Assembly (NCBI GenBank): GCA_013334965.1
Contig: JAAXWO010000005.1
Coordinates: 1 to 64,000 of the forward strand
Source of the DNA: Chlorobiaceae bacterium
GTDB taxonomy: Bacteria; Bacteroidota; Chlorobiia; Chlorobiales; Chlorobiaceae
DNA length: 64,000 nt
Direction of reading: 5' to 3'
Part shown: one piece after another, positions 11,101 to 19,778 of the stretch
Layout: each line of letters opens with the position of its first letter
Position numbering within the stretch: position 1 is the first letter of the stretch
Made by a program: the position numbers and the translations under genes
The notes under the pieces: model-generated
Databases searched by the model: none
What the model was told of the DNA's origin: nothing
Seen by the model: the letters and a program-made list of their open reading frames with translations, nothing else

Positions 11101-11803
11101 GCTCCTTCTCGTTTTCGAGGCGCTGGATATGATCGAGTTCAAGACGTTTCAGCTCTTCGGCTCCAAGCAGCCGCACGGAGTCGCTTTCGGCCTGAAGCAG
11201 CTCCAGCTTCGAACGCTCGGCCCGCTGACGTTCGTGAACCTTCATGGAGATCGTCGAATAGATCTCCGTACCGGTAATCTGTTCGAGAACGGGAGCCCTG
11301 CGATCCGGCTCCGCCTGCAAAAATGCAGCGAAACCACCCTGGGCGAGAAGCATGGAGCGGGTGAACCGGTCGAAGTCCATGCCGGTTCGCTCCTCGATCG
11401 CCCATAGGGTTTCCTGGACTTTCGCCTGTATGACCAGACCGGTGGAGAGGTCGGAAATTTCGTGTTTCTGCGCCTGAAGGTCCCCTTCCGGGCGCCGCCG
11501 CGAGCGGTGCTGGCTCCAGCGACAGCAGAAAGTGCCAGCTGAGGTCGAGAAGATGACTTCGGCGAAACATTCACCGGTATGACGCGACATCAGTTCGTTG
11601 CCGCTTTTGGTGATTTTGCCCAACCTCGGTGTCTGGCCGTAGAGAGCCAGGCAGATCGCATCGAGGATCGTGCTCTTGCCGGAACCGGTCGGACCGGTAA
11701 TGGCGAAGATCCCGTCCGAAACGTACTCGGGCCTGGTGAAATCGATCGACCACTCGCCCGTGAGGGAGTTGAGGTTTTTGAACTGGAGCCTGAGAATTTT
11801 CAT
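8129..11803 (-). CDS. sbcC: Nuclease SbcCD, ATPase subunit SbcC
   Basis: 1224 residues from ATG 11803, which overlaps the sbcD stop as ATGA. SMC/Rad50-like layout: Walker A GPTGSGKST at residues 37-44, long coiled-coil arms rich in E, L and R, a central zinc hook CPLCG, a second coiled coil, then the ABC signature LSGGES and Walker B LFLDEGFGTLDE near the C-terminus. With SbcD it cuts hairpins and protein-blocked DNA ends, and in other bacteria removes cruciforms left by replication of inverted repeats. The translational coupling with sbcD fits 1:1 assembly. The length is slightly above that of E. coli SbcC (about 1050). Confidence 0.95.
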   Translation of the reverse strand: MKILRLQFKNLNSLTGEWSIDFTRPEYVSDGIFAITGPTGSGKSTILDAICLALYGQTPRLGKITKSGNELMSRHTGECFAEVIFSTSAGTFCCRWSQHRSRRRPEGDLQAQKHEISDLSTGLVIQAKVQETLWAIEERTGMDFDRFTRSMLLAQGGFAAFLQAEPDRRAPVLEQITGTEIYSTISMKVHERQRAERSKLELLQAESDSVRLLGAEELKRLELDHIQRLENEKELSLQADKASAELRWLQEISRLEEELAGIDLEASAILAEKEAFRPDANRIVFAGNAAAIEHRYVHVSIQRDELQRYLNDLFARESLLPGLQATLSEAEARFEAVEGDLRSALEAAAALRPIITQVRQLDSRISEKIVDRDLRKLEFEELDKRLLQLESDRLSTAALLETVSTSLHDLRTWQEEHRVDADLVTGLSGIQHALDELRPAARREALAVAAVFEANRALHERQREKEALEPEVAVSKSKLEEARKALDALRESYESQLAGRSLKSLRMAAEGVKERISLLEEIAALYASGKELLPKITRIDESIRVVLDKRAGTEAQLVHVRQLLAMAEREAAAQEQLGRLAARVRDLEEERLRLTDGTPCPLCGSITHPYCEPTGSLPESDDQQLLLAKQSLHEHAGALKNLEIVIAECGKEIEQMMQRRSDLVDMREQSGRRCLELLKAAGIPDHAREAEPAVLLELKEAEARLGEFLVRIESLETTEERMSVDAAALLQLQDSVTADERRLEQVVERCRTLHGELQRLEQEREATRRELEARRRSLLAKLEPYGAVDGELVDPDAYAGALAARAARWQLEADRGSTLESSLLSGRAALKNLDSQLELIGRDRTLKHTVLSTLSEGIDADRGERLSLFGARDPDAEEDRLETVVHELRAGVEEAGEARAWARQELHVVDTAAGELRKAIDERRKLLDQLLAAFAGELQQKGFSDETAFLEARLPEPERERIENISAELVRRSLDIDSRRNDRMSRLGEKRQRRLTEMSLEDLAVRIAQLQEGLRNVRAEMGAIARQIEENEHAVGEQRQKALAVEAQKSECRRWDILHDLIGSADGKKFRNFAQGLTFEIMIAHANRQLVGMTERYLLVRDQVDPLELSVIDQWQAGEVRSTRNLSGGESFIVSLALALGLSQMSSRNVRVDSLFLDEGFGTLDEEALETALETLSGLQQTGKLIGIISHVPALKERIATQIHVSPLTGGRSSISGPGVAGLS

Positions 11804-13044
11804 CCGGCCTCCCCCGCTTCGCTCATGACATCCTCTTCGTCGATCGAGCGGAGCACCTCGCGGTAGCAATCAATCAGGGTGGGCTGAAGCGACCCGTCAG
11901 TCCCCCGGGCATCGAGGCAACGCATGAATACCGCTTCAGGATCGAGCTGTTCGAGCGTCTCCTCTTCGCTTCTCTGTCCGAGCGCCTCATGAACCGTCCG
12001 CTTGCTCCGGATACGCCTGATTTCAAGGAATGAACCTTCAACTGCCTCTTCGAGCGCCTGCTGTACGGCCGACGCCGGCTCGTCACCCCTGTATTCGATT
12101 TCAAGCCATGCCGAACTTCCTGAAGCCCTGAGGGCAAGAATGGATGCGGTCAGTTCGTCAAGAGTTCCGGCAAAACGTTCGAGCGGCTGGAAACAGGGCA
12201 CAGGAATCTCCGTTATCCGGGGAATCCTGCCATCGAACTCAACCTGAAGAACCAGCTTGCGCTGGCCTGATTCGCCGAACCCCATCGGGATAGGCGAACC
12301 GCTGTATCGACGATGCTCAGCCCCGCCAACCTTCTGCGCGACGTGCAGATGGCCGAGCGCAACATAATCGATGGCTTCGGGAAAAGCCGACGCTCCTATC
12401 CGGGCAAGCGATCCGACATAAATCTCACGGACGCCGTCACCATCGACCGTGGTGCCGCCGGCTGCGAAAAGATGCCCTGTTGCAATGACGGGAATCCCGA
12501 CTCCGATATTTTTCCGATGCTCTTCGGCAATCCTCGTGACCTCTGCATAATGGCGCGCAACGCCCTCGACCAGCTTGCGGTTCTTGTCCTCCATGCTCTC
12601 CCCCGGCTCGACGGTCCGGATATCGCGGTCCCGGAGATATGGCACGGCACAGACTATGGCTTCCGGGTTACCCTGCGTGTCCTTGAGAACCAGCACTTCA
12701 ACCTCCGGCTTGCCGGTCGCTGCGCCGAGGACATGCACGTTGAACGAGAGCAGGAGATCCCTTGGTGCGTCGAGAAAGGTAGGCGAATCATGGTTGCCGC
12801 CCGTCACGACCACATGACGGCACGAAGAGCGGAAAAGCCTTTCAAGGAAACCGTAATAGAGCTTTTGCGTGGAGTTGGCCGGAGTGGTGGTATCGAAAAT
12901 ATCACCCGCCACGATCAGGGCATCGATGCCTTGCGATACAATGAGCCCCGAAAGCCAGTCGAGGAATGCCTCGAACTCCAGGAAACGGCTACGACCATAG
13001 AGGTTGCGGCCAAGATGCCAGTCTGATGTGTGCAGGATTTTCAC
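11800..13044 (-). CDS. sbcD: Nuclease SbcCD, nuclease subunit SbcD
   Basis: About 414 residues from GTG 13044 (VKILHTSDWHLGRN), chosen because family members begin at this strand; the frame stays open upstream to 13164, with residues that look non-homologous. Metallophosphoesterase motifs are in order: DWH at about 8-10, GDIFD, GGNHDS, and GHLH. These bind the two Mn ions of the Mre11-type nuclease. The C-terminal cap is typical of SbcD. It forms an operon with sbcC (4-nt overlap). Confidence 0.93.
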   Translation of the reverse strand: MKILHTSDWHLGRNLYGRSRFLEFEAFLDWLSGLIVSQGIDALIVAGDIFDTTTPANSTQKLYYGFLERLFRSSCRHVVVTGGNHDSPTFLDAPRDLLLSFNVHVLGAATGKPEVEVLVLKDTQGNPEAIVCAVPYLRDRDIRTVEPGESMEDKNRKLVEGVARHYAEVTRIAEEHRKNIGVGIPVIATGHLFAAGGTTVDGDGVREIYVGSLARIGASAFPEAIDYVALGHLHVAQKVGGAEHRRYSGSPIPMGFGESGQRKLVLQVEFDGRIPRITEIPVPCFQPLERFAGTLDELTASILALRASGSSAWLEIEYRGDEPASAVQQALEEAVEGSFLEIRRIRSKRTVHEALGQRSEEETLEQLDPEAVFMRCLDARGTDGSLQPTLIDCYREVLRSIDEEDVMSEAGEAG

Positions 13045-13233
13045 TTCTCGGTGCAGGTTCTCAGGTTCGATGTTCAATAAGGCGACTGTATGCCCTCTTG
13101 AGCCATGATACGTAAAAGATACGACATACGCTATCAGGCGATGAGCAACTGCCGATAACTCCATCTTTGCATTTCTTGATCTTTTCGAGTATTGAAAGAG
13201 ACTTTGTATTGTAAAGTTCTTTGTTTAACCACC

Positions 13234-13249
13234 AAAAAAAGGGGGGGGG
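13234..13249. repeat. A7-G9 homopolymer tract upstream of sbcD
   Basis: Seven A followed by nine G (C9-T7 on the sbcD strand), in the gap between the rmuC stop and the sbcD start. A run of nine G is long for this genome segment. It may be slippage-prone or a base-calling artefact. Confidence 0.8.
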
Positions 13250-13279
13250 TGAGCAGAAGAGATGTTGCATCCAATCGAT

Positions 13280-14491
13280 TCACCTCTCTTCGTATCCCTC
13301 GACGCCTTCTGAATCGGCCATGTCGGCAGGAAGACGTTTCGATACCTTGGCGCCAAGCCTGCGGATATCCTCTGCACGACCGGCCAGGTTGCCTCTTCCT
13401 TCGGTGAGGCGTTTCAATGCGAGATCGAACGACTCCGAAACCCCAGCAAGTTTTTTTCTGGCCTCGACCATCGCATCGGCGACCAGCACAACCTGGTCAT
13501 AAATCTTCCCCGCCCTGTCGGCTATGAGTTCGGCGTTCCTGTTCTCGTTTTCACGACGCCAGATCTGGGCGATCAGCCTCAGGGTGATCATGAGCGTAGC
13601 CGGACCGGTAACGACGACGTTCTTTCCTGCCAGGTCGTAAAAAAGCCCCGGATCGGCCTGCATGGCCGCCTGATAAGCGGGTTCCAGAGGTATGCACATG
13701 ATGACGAAATCGAGCGTGCGGTTTCCCCTGAGCGCCGCATAGTCCCTCTTTTCCAGTTCGGCCACGTGCCGACGGACCGACCTGACGTGCTCCTGCAGGA
13801 CCTCGTTCCGTCCACTCCCCTCCTCCTCGGAACACCATCGTTCGTATGCCGTCAGCGAAACCTTGGCATCGACGACGACCGCCTTGTCCCCAGGCAGGTG
13901 CACCATGAAGTCCGGCCTGACAAGCCGTCCGTCCTCAGTGCGGTCGCTCTCCTGAACGGTGTACTCACGTCCCCTGACGAGCCCGGAGGCTTCGAACATA
14001 CGCTCGACGATGAGTTCACCCCAATCCCCCTGCTTCTTGCTCTCCCCTTTTATGGCACGGGCAAGGTTATTGGCTTCATCGCTCACCCGGCTGTTCAGCT
14101 CCTGAAGCTGGCGAACCTGTTCGAGCAGTCGTGCAGAGAGTTCGGTGTCGTTGCGATGCACCTCGTCGACCCGCTGGCGAAAAGAGTCGAGCTGCATCCT
14201 GAACGGTTCAAGAAGGCTGTCGAGCCGCTGGCGGTTCTGCTCAGAGAGCGAAGAACCGCGCTCTTCGACTATACGGTTGGCAAGGTTCTCGAACGCTGCC
14301 TGCAGGCGGGCCTCATTCGACTTAAGGACTTCGGACGCGGCGGCTCCGGCCTCGCGCTCATGGTCGAGCGCAGCCTGCAGGCGGGCGTTGTCGATCGCCA
14401 GGCGTTGGGCCTCACGCTGGCTGCGCAGGAGCAGGTATCCGAGGATAACGACAAGCGCAACCGGCAAAAGCGTAATGAGGGTCTCGGGCAT
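13280..14491 (-). CDS. rmuC: DNA recombination protein RmuC
   Basis: 403 residues from the ATG at 14491 (MPETLITLLPV); an upstream ATG at 14539 adds a non-conserved leader. One N-terminal membrane helix (about residues 5-22), a coiled coil to about residue 150, then the RmuC domain: the PDFMVHLPGDKAVVVDAKVS segment is the restriction-endonuclease-like core, followed by FVIMCIPLEPAY. E. coli rmuC mutants show more inversions at short inverted repeats, and a nuclease role is predicted. It sits between umuDC and sbcCD on the same strand. Confidence 0.92.
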   Translation of the reverse strand: MPETLITLLPVALVVILGYLLLRSQREAQRLAIDNARLQAALDHEREAGAAASEVLKSNEARLQAAFENLANRIVEERGSSLSEQNRQRLDSLLEPFRMQLDSFRQRVDEVHRNDTELSARLLEQVRQLQELNSRVSDEANNLARAIKGESKKQGDWGELIVERMFEASGLVRGREYTVQESDRTEDGRLVRPDFMVHLPGDKAVVVDAKVSLTAYERWCSEEEGSGRNEVLQEHVRSVRRHVAELEKRDYAALRGNRTLDFVIMCIPLEPAYQAAMQADPGLFYDLAGKNVVVTGPATLMITLRLIAQIWRRENENRNAELIADRAGKIYDQVVLVADAMVEARKKLAGVSESFDLALKRLTEGRGNLAGRAEDIRRLGAKVSKRLPADMADSEGVEGYEER

Positions 14492-14572
14492 GGCGAAAGG
14501 AGTTATGATTGTTCCTTGAAAGTACTCCGGAACATGCAACCGTACAAGGGGTTACCGATATGGCGCCATCGC

Positions 14573-15841
14573 TCAGGGACGAATGTTGATAATGTCGTCC
14601 CAACAGGTCGTGTAGTGTGGCGAAAGCCTTTCCTGACGCTGCTTCCAGCCGTTCGATGCGTCGGAGGCGACGCGCAGGGTCCCCTGGCCGTACCGCGAGT
14701 TGACCGCATCAAGCGCCTGCATAAGCCTGCTCGATGCCTCACGCCCCTCCTCCCGCACAAAGAGAGTAGGAGCCGGCAGGGAGCCTGCCAGCGGAACGAG
14801 GCCGTCCAGGGTCACTCCTGCTTTCTTGTAGCGGAATCCAGGCTTGAAGATATCGTTGAGAATGACTTCAGCAGCCCTGACGATTGCGAGCGTGTCCTGT
14901 GTCGGAACCGGGAGCGCAACGGTCCGGGTACCCCAATAACGGTGATCGCGCTCTTCGAAAGGACTGGTGCAGGCAAAAACCGTAACCATTCCGGCAACCT
15001 CCCCTTCACCGCGAAGCTTCAGGGCGCACTTCGTCGCAAAATTCACCACCGCCTGTTCAAGCCCTCCCTGTTCCGTGATGGCGGATCCGAACGAGCGCGA
15101 TGTGCAGATGCTCTGCTTTGCCGGCCTTACCAGTTCAAGAGGCAGGCATGAGCGTCCGTTCAATTCGGCCTGAAGCCTCGCCCCGGTGATGTGCAGGTGC
15201 CTGCGCACCCATGATTCTGAGGCATCTGCCAGGTCGAGGGCCGTCATGACGCCGTTCCGGTTCAGGAACTCAGTATGCCTGCGACCGATACCCCAGACAT
15301 GCTCAACGGCCATGCCAGCCATCGCAGCACGGGCCTCCGACTCGTCATTGAGTATGCACACTCCCTCGAAAACGGGATCTTTCTTGGCCATGCGGTTGGC
15401 CAGTTTGGCAAGGGTCTTGGTCGGGGCGATACCGATGCTGACAGGAATTCCTGTGCCGCGACGTACAGCTCGCCTGATGGTCCGGGCATGCGCTTCAAGA
15501 CCGATCAGGCCGAAGCCGCCCAGGTCGAGAAACGCCTCGTCGATCGAATAGACCTCCATTCCTGGAGCCAGACCACCGAGCGTGTTCATCACCCTCGACG
15601 ACATGTCGCCGTACAGGGGAAAGTTGGCTGAATATATCGCGACACGATGCTTGAAGAGAATCTCACGGAACTTGAACGCCGGGCCGCCCATGGGCAGGCC
15701 AAGGGCTTTTGCCTCGTTGGAGCGGGCGATAAAGCAGCCGTCGTTGTTGGAGAGCACAACCACCGGGCGCTCGTTCAGGGCTGGGTTGAACACCCTCTCG
15801 CACGAAACGTAGAAGTTGTTGCAATCGACAAGTGCATACAT
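14573..15841 (-). CDS. umuC: DNA polymerase V catalytic subunit UmuC
   Basis: 422 residues from ATG 15841 ([18 protein letters not shown]). Y-family polymerase: metal-binding Asp6, the conserved SNNDGC and IARSNEAK segments, and the catalytic SIDEAFLDL motif with Asp101-Glu102. A helix-hairpin-helix thumb ([10 protein letters not shown]) follows, then a little-finger domain. Together with processed UmuD it copies damaged DNA. The start lies 17 nt after the umuD stop, so the two are cotranscribed. Confidence 0.95.
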   Translation of the reverse strand: MYALVDCNNFYVSCERVFNPALNERPVVVLSNNDGCFIARSNEAKALGLPMGGPAFKFREILFKHRVAIYSANFPLYGDMSSRVMNTLGGLAPGMEVYSIDEAFLDLGGFGLIGLEAHARTIRRAVRRGTGIPVSIGIAPTKTLAKLANRMAKKDPVFEGVCILNDESEARAAMAGMAVEHVWGIGRRHTEFLNRNGVMTALDLADASESWVRRHLHITGARLQAELNGRSCLPLELVRPAKQSICTSRSFGSAITEQGGLEQAVVNFATKCALKLRGEGEVAGMVTVFACTSPFEERDHRYWGTRTVALPVPTQDTLAIVRAAEVILNDIFKPGFRYKKAGVTLDGLVPLAGSLPAPTLFVREEGREASSRLMQALDAVNSRYGQGTLRVASDASNGWKQRQERLSPHYTTCWDDIINIRP

Positions 15842-15858
15842 ATCTTCAGCCCTTCGGG

Positions 15859-16311
15859 TCACCTTGCCTTGTGGATCACATAGGTGACGATGCCCCAGAC
15901 AAGAAAATCGCTCTCTTCGCTGATGCGAATGGGTTTGAACTCCTCGTTGGCCGGCATGAGATAGAGCCCGTCGTCACCGTTCGAAATGCGTTTGACGGTG
16001 AACTCTCCGTCCACGAAGCAGACCGCGATATCGCCGTCTTTCGGTTCGAGCGACTTGTCGATCACCAGGATGTCGCCCTCTTCTATGCCGGCATCGATCA
16101 TGGAGGTTCCCTTCACGCGGCCATAGAAGGTGGCGTTCGGGTGACGGACCAGGGCCTTGTTCAGGTCGAGCTTCAACTCAAGGTGATCCTCTGCCGGAGA
16201 TGGAAAACCCGCCGATATGGATGTCGAGGCCATCGGCAACTCAAGCTCAAGCGAAAGGTCCGCCGCATAAAAATCCAGGCGGGGCGTATTGCAGATCCGG
16301 GTCAGTCTCAT
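15859..16311 (-). CDS. umuD: UmuD, self-cleaving polymerase V subunit / peptidase S24
   Basis: 150 residues from ATG 16311; in-frame starts at 16329 (ATG) and 16341 (GTG) are also possible. The cleavage site Ala34-Gly35 lies in [12 protein letters not shown]. Catalytic Ser70 (GTSMID) and Lys107 (FTVKRI) form the LexA-type Ser/Lys dyad. RecA filaments trigger self-cleavage to UmuD', which pairs with UmuC. No LexA box that I could recognise with certainty was seen upstream. Confidence 0.93.
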   Translation of the reverse strand: MRLTRICNTPRLDFYAADLSLELELPMASTSISAGFPSPAEDHLELKLDLNKALVRHPNATFYGRVKGTSMIDAGIEEGDILVIDKSLEPKDGDIAVCFVDGEFTVKRISNGDDGLYLMPANEEFKPIRISEESDFLVWGIVTYVIHKAR

Positions 16312-16514
16312 GGTTCTTCGGACGTTCATTGAAAACCGCACATAACATCAAACCAAGGTATAAAAAATTGCCATAACAACATCCCCCGTACCGCCCTCAA
16401 TTGCCTCTCGATGCGAGAGCGCAGTCAGATGCCGCAACCCCCGCCACCGCAGGCAAACGGCAGGTATTGCAACGCGACCCGGCATTTCGTATGATGATAC
16501 AAAAGGATACTGCC

Positions 16515-17204
16515 ATGTGTGGACGTTTCGGATTCTTCGAGCTGAGCCATTTCATCGAGCAGCTCCGTCAGCTCGCCCTACCGTTTGAGGAGGCTCCGGG
16601 CTTCAGTTACCGGCAGAGCTGGAACATCGTACCGGAAAGCCCGGTGGTTGCACTTCTCGGCGATCATGGCCACTACACCCTCGGGATCGCCCGCTGGGGT
16701 CTGATACCCCAATGGGCAAGCGCCATGCCGAAGGTCAGGCCGATCAACGCCCGCTCAGACAGCCTTGCCGCAAAGCCCTTTTTCCGCCACATGCTGAACC
16801 GTCACCACTGCATTGTCCCGGCCAGCGGATTCTATGAATGGAAAAATATAACCGATGCGCCAAAAGAGCCCTGGTTCATACACCGGAAGGATGGCCGCCC
16901 AATGGCCTTCGCAGGTCTTTGGGACCAATGGCAGCAGCCTGGTTCGACGTCTCCCCCCATGGTTTCATGTACGATCATTACGACCGATGCCAATCGCGAG
17001 ATGAAACCTGTACACAGCCGAATGCCGGTCATCCTCGAAGAGAATGAGTGGAAACAGTGGCTGGAATCCGGAAACCCCCATGCCCTCGATCTGCTCGACC
17101 CTGCGAACAATGGCTCGCTTGACCTTCATCCGGTATCGACGAAGGTCAACAACCCTCGCAACAACGACGCAAACTGTATCCGGCAAACAGGGGAATCTGG
17201 CTGA
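16515..17204 (+). CDS. Abasic-site processing protein, SRAP family (YedK/HMCES)
   Basis: 229 residues from ATG 16515 with AAGGA upstream. The start is fixed by the catalytic Cys2 in MCGRF, which forms the thiazolidine link with abasic sites in single-stranded DNA once Met1 is removed. Other active-site residues are present: Asn78 (INARSD), Glu108 (GFYEW) and His167 (PVHSRMP). SRAP genes are linked to SOS genes in many bacteria, and this one is divergent from umuDC across a gap of about 200 nt. The frame extends upstream to 16401, but without homology. Confidence 0.93.
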   Translation: MCGRFGFFELSHFIEQLRQLALPFEEAPGFSYRQSWNIVPESPVVALLGDHGHYTLGIARWGLIPQWASAMPKVRPINARSDSLAAKPFFRHMLNRHHCIVPASGFYEWKNITDAPKEPWFIHRKDGRPMAFAGLWDQWQQPGSTSPPMVSCTIITTDANREMKPVHSRMPVILEENEWKQWLESGNPHALDLLDPANNGSLDLHPVSTKVNNPRNNDANCIRQTGESG

Positions 17205-17270
17205 TAAAGAGCAAAATATCGTGTTTGGCGAACCCTATTGAAAAGAGTAAATTTTGCCGATAATTGTGAC

Positions 17271-17299
17271 TTGCATAATTTTTATGGATTCGCTATATA
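17271..17299 (+). promoter_or_regulatory. Candidate promoter for the cytochrome c gene
   Basis: TTGCAT, 17-nt spacer, TATATA: a sigma-70-like pair about 85 nt upstream of the cytochrome start, in a short AT-rich gap. Confidence 0.4.
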
Positions 17300-17383
17300 A
17301 CCGTATAATCATACAGCGATACCCATAATTCAGAGCAATACGAAATCGCAAAGTCCGCCTTATCCCAAATGAGTCAACGTAAG

Positions 17384-17803
17384 ATGAAGCATTCAGCCAG
17401 GCTGGCGCTTTTCAGCCTCTTGTTCCTCGGAGCCTGTGGTCAGAAACAGACTGAAACAACGGTTGAACAGGCCCCGCCTCAGGCACACCAGGAGGCAGCG
17501 GAACGCGAAAACAACGGTACACCTGACTTGGACCTGAGCGATCCCAGGATTGCCGCCGGAGAAGAGACTTATGAAGCCAATTGTGCAGGCTGTCATGACA
17601 GCGGCACTGCTGGAGCGCCGAAACCCGGCAGGAAAGAGGACTGGAAAGATCGTATGGGTCTGGGTGTCGAACTCCTGACGAAAAAATCGATTGAAGGATA
17701 CGACGGCAAGACCGGTTCAATGCCTGCCAAGGGCGGAAACGCTGAGCTCACCGACGATGAGGTCTCCAACGCTGTTAAATACATGGTTTTCAGGTCCAGA
17801 TAA
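17384..17803 (+). CDS. Lipoprotein cytochrome c (class I, c5/c555-like)
   Basis: 139 residues from ATG 17384; an in-frame ATG at 17369 is possible, and neither has a clear Shine-Dalgarno. The signal peptide ends in a lipobox (FLGAC, Cys18), so the protein is probably anchored by lipid on the periplasmic face. A charged linker of about 40 residues leads to one haem-binding site, CAGCH (Cys67, Cys70, His71), with Met113 (GSMPAKGG) as the likely sixth ligand. The size and C-terminal helix match small cytochromes c5/c555, which carry electrons to photosynthetic reaction centres or oxidases. The specific partner here is unknown. Confidence 0.85.
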   Translation: MKHSARLALFSLLFLGACGQKQTETTVEQAPPQAHQEAAERENNGTPDLDLSDPRIAAGEETYEANCAGCHDSGTAGAPKPGRKEDWKDRMGLGVELLTKKSIEGYDGKTGSMPAKGGNAELTDDEVSNAVKYMVFRSR

Positions 17804-17843
17804 TCTCACGATCTTCTGGGTTTACCTCCCCGGCATTGCACAG

Positions 17844-17868
17844 GTTGCTGACACCCGTTGTCAGCAAC
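17844..17868. terminator. Hairpin between convergent cytochrome and DUF1003 genes
   Basis: Perfect 9-bp stem GTTGCTGAC/GTCAGCAAC with a 7-nt loop, 40 nt after the cytochrome stop. There is no strong T run, so it is a possible but not typical terminator. Confidence 0.45.
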
Positions 17869-17890
17869 TGTTCCCCCTTCTATACCCTTC

Positions 17891-18475
17891 CTATTCAGTT
17901 TGACCGGTAGTTCCGGACACGCAGGAAGATGATTCGCCATCCCCAAGGATGCGGCCATGAATTTCCGTGGTAAGCTCCTGAATTCGTTGGCTCATCTGAC
18001 GGGTAAGTTCTGTCAACCGCGTATTCTGTTCAAGCAGTTCCACCATCTGTTCAGTATGATGGGCGGCCAGTGCCAACCGCTCGTCGCTCGCCCTGGCAAG
18101 CGCTTCCCGATGCCGCGCATCGGCATCTGCGTGGGCTTTGTCACGATCCGCCTGCCGGGTCTGGGCAAGCAGGATCAATGGGGCAGCATATGCCGCCTGC
18201 AGGCTGAATGCCAGATTCAACAGGATGAATGGATAGACGTCGAATCTGGTCAGGCCGGTCACATTCAATCCGATCCAGACCAGGACGATAACCGTCTGCG
18301 TTATCAGAAACACCGGAGTTCCGAAAAATCGGGCGAAGCTTTCGGCCTTCTGCGCGAACCAGTCATTGCCGAAAACCGATGCCAGGTGACGGTGCTGTTC
18401 ATGAAACCGAAAATAGTTCTTATCCGGCTGCCCTGTTACCGGTTGAACGGTATCTGATGTTGTTTTCGTTTTCAT
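17891..18475 (-). CDS. DUF1003 membrane protein
   Basis: 194 residues. Two membrane helices (about residues 52-72 and 80-102) with the DUF1003 hallmark FILLNLAFSLQAAYAAPLIL and then the AQTRQADRD stretch. A charged, probably coiled-coil C-terminal tail follows (about 105-180). Function unknown; the family is widespread in bacteria. It is convergent with the cytochrome gene. Confidence 0.85.
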   Translation of the reverse strand: MKTKTTSDTVQPVTGQPDKNYFRFHEQHRHLASVFGNDWFAQKAESFARFFGTPVFLITQTVIVLVWIGLNVTGLTRFDVYPFILLNLAFSLQAAYAAPLILLAQTRQADRDKAHADADARHREALARASDERLALAAHHTEQMVELLEQNTRLTELTRQMSQRIQELTTEIHGRILGDGESSSCVSGTTGQTE

Positions 18476-18512
18476 TGGTCGTCTTCCCTGTCAGAATGAC
18501 AAAAATTAACCG

Positions 18513-19340
18513 TCATAACGCACGATGGATCAACGCCGGGCCATGCTGGACCGTCCGGGCATAATGAACCGCCGGTTGTCCGAAAATCATGGCATATCCT
18601 AACAGATGGTCGTCCGGAATTCCGAGATAATGGCGCGTCTCCGGTAACAGTTCATCGATGGCCCACTTTGCAAGACCGTTCCACAGCGTTCCGACGCCAC
18701 ATGACTGGGCGAACAACTCAAAATAGGAGAGTGCGATCATGCAATCCTCCTTAGGAGAGGCGACGCTCTTCGGCGCAGAGGCGATCAGCAGGTGAGGCGC
18801 ATCCCGAAAAATGAGGTCGACCTTGTGCCTGTCCCATATCTGGATAAATCTCGTGAAGTATTCAGCTCCCACGGGAAGCGTCCCCTCCTTGTACATCCGC
18901 ACAAGGCCGACCATCACTTCATCCCTAAGCTGCGCCACTTTCGCCTGGTCATCCAGAACGGTGAACCGGACCTGACGGGAGTTCACGCCCGTTGGCGCGT
19001 GCCAGGCGACATCCAGAAGCCGTTGCAACAGCTCCGGCTCAAGGTTTTCAGGCTTGAAACGCCTCACTGACCGACGCCCCTTGATCAGGATTTCGAGTTT
19101 GTCCGCTTCTGGATATGCGCCCTGCAGCAGGCGGCTGTCCGCAGCCTTGAACCCGAGTATGGAAATCGCCCCGGTCGGGCAGATGGCCAGGCAATGTTCA
19201 CATCGCAAGCAGGCTGGCTCTTTTTCTGGTGCGATATCAGGGTACCCTTCATCGCCGATCGCAATAATCCTTGACGGACAGTCTGTCGCGCAATCGCCGC
19301 ATCTGGTGCAGCTCGCCCTGTTCACTATAAAATCAATCAT
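18513..19340 (-). CDS. Ferredoxin-nitroreductase fusion protein
   Basis: 275 residues. The N-terminal 60 residues carry two [4Fe-4S] motifs: CTRCGDCATDCP near residue 11 and CLRCEHCLAICP near residue 44. From about residue 85 a nitroreductase domain begins (GRRSVRRFKPE), with HAPTGVNSRQ as the FMN-binding stretch. Such fusions are found mainly in anaerobes, where the ferredoxin part can pass electrons to the flavin. Substrate unknown. It appears to be a single-gene unit. Confidence 0.88.
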   Translation of the reverse strand: MIDFIVNRASCTRCGDCATDCPSRIIAIGDEGYPDIAPEKEPACLRCEHCLAICPTGAISILGFKAADSRLLQGAYPEADKLEILIKGRRSVRRFKPENLEPELLQRLLDVAWHAPTGVNSRQVRFTVLDDQAKVAQLRDEVMVGLVRMYKEGTLPVGAEYFTRFIQIWDRHKVDLIFRDAPHLLIASAPKSVASPKEDCMIALSYFELFAQSCGVGTLWNGLAKWAIDELLPETRHYLGIPDDHLLGYAMIFGQPAVHYARTVQHGPALIHRAL

Positions 19341-19642
19341 ATACGATCATTGAGCGTTGACAGGACTGCCCGGTCATCGGGCAACCCGGAGCCATTTCGA
19401 TCCCTGGAAAGGGTCTGGACGGCGGATGCACTACCTTAACCTGTTTGTTATTTTATGATTACTTTCCCCTACTTCCAAGCCGGAGGTCATTGTTCCGATC
19501 CTTTTTTGAACCGGATCAGCGAAGACTCCATGCCGCATTAACGCAACAACCAGCGAACAGGATAGGCACAGAAATGCATATGATAAAACGATATGCGATT
19601 TTTTGGGAAACAATTTCTTTTTCTTACCTTTAGCTTCCGTTT
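19341..19642. other. Intergenic region upstream of tRNA-Cys
   Basis: No credible gene. It holds the leader of the nitroreductase gene on the left and the tRNA promoter on the right. Nothing further was recognised. Confidence 0.5.
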
Positions 19643-19716
19643 GGCGAAGTGGCCGAGTGGCTAGGCAGAGGTCTGCAAAACCTCGTACAGCGGTTCGAAT
19701 CCGCTCTTCGCCTCCA
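19643..19716 (+). tRNA. tRNA-Cys (anticodon GCA)
   Basis: Cloverleaf drawn by hand: acceptor stem GGCGAAG/CTTCGCC, anticodon stem GAGGT/ACCTC with loop CTGCAAA (anticodon GCA), T stem AGCGG/CCGCT with loop TTCGAAT, discriminator T and encoded CCA. The U73 discriminator is the main identity element of tRNA-Cys. Confidence 0.95.
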
Positions 19717-19721
19717 CCAAA

Positions 19722-19754
19722 CGAAAAAAGCCTGCATCAAGCAGGCTTTTTTCG
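19722..19754. terminator. Strong bidirectional terminator after tRNA-Cys
   Basis: CGAAAAAAGCCTGC, loop ATCAA, GCAGGCTTTTTTCG: a perfect 14-bp stem with A and T runs. It ends the tRNA on the plus strand and the aminotransferase gene (stop at 19779) on the minus strand. Confidence 0.92.
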
Positions 19755-19778
19755 TTCCGGTACTTTTATTCCCGACGA

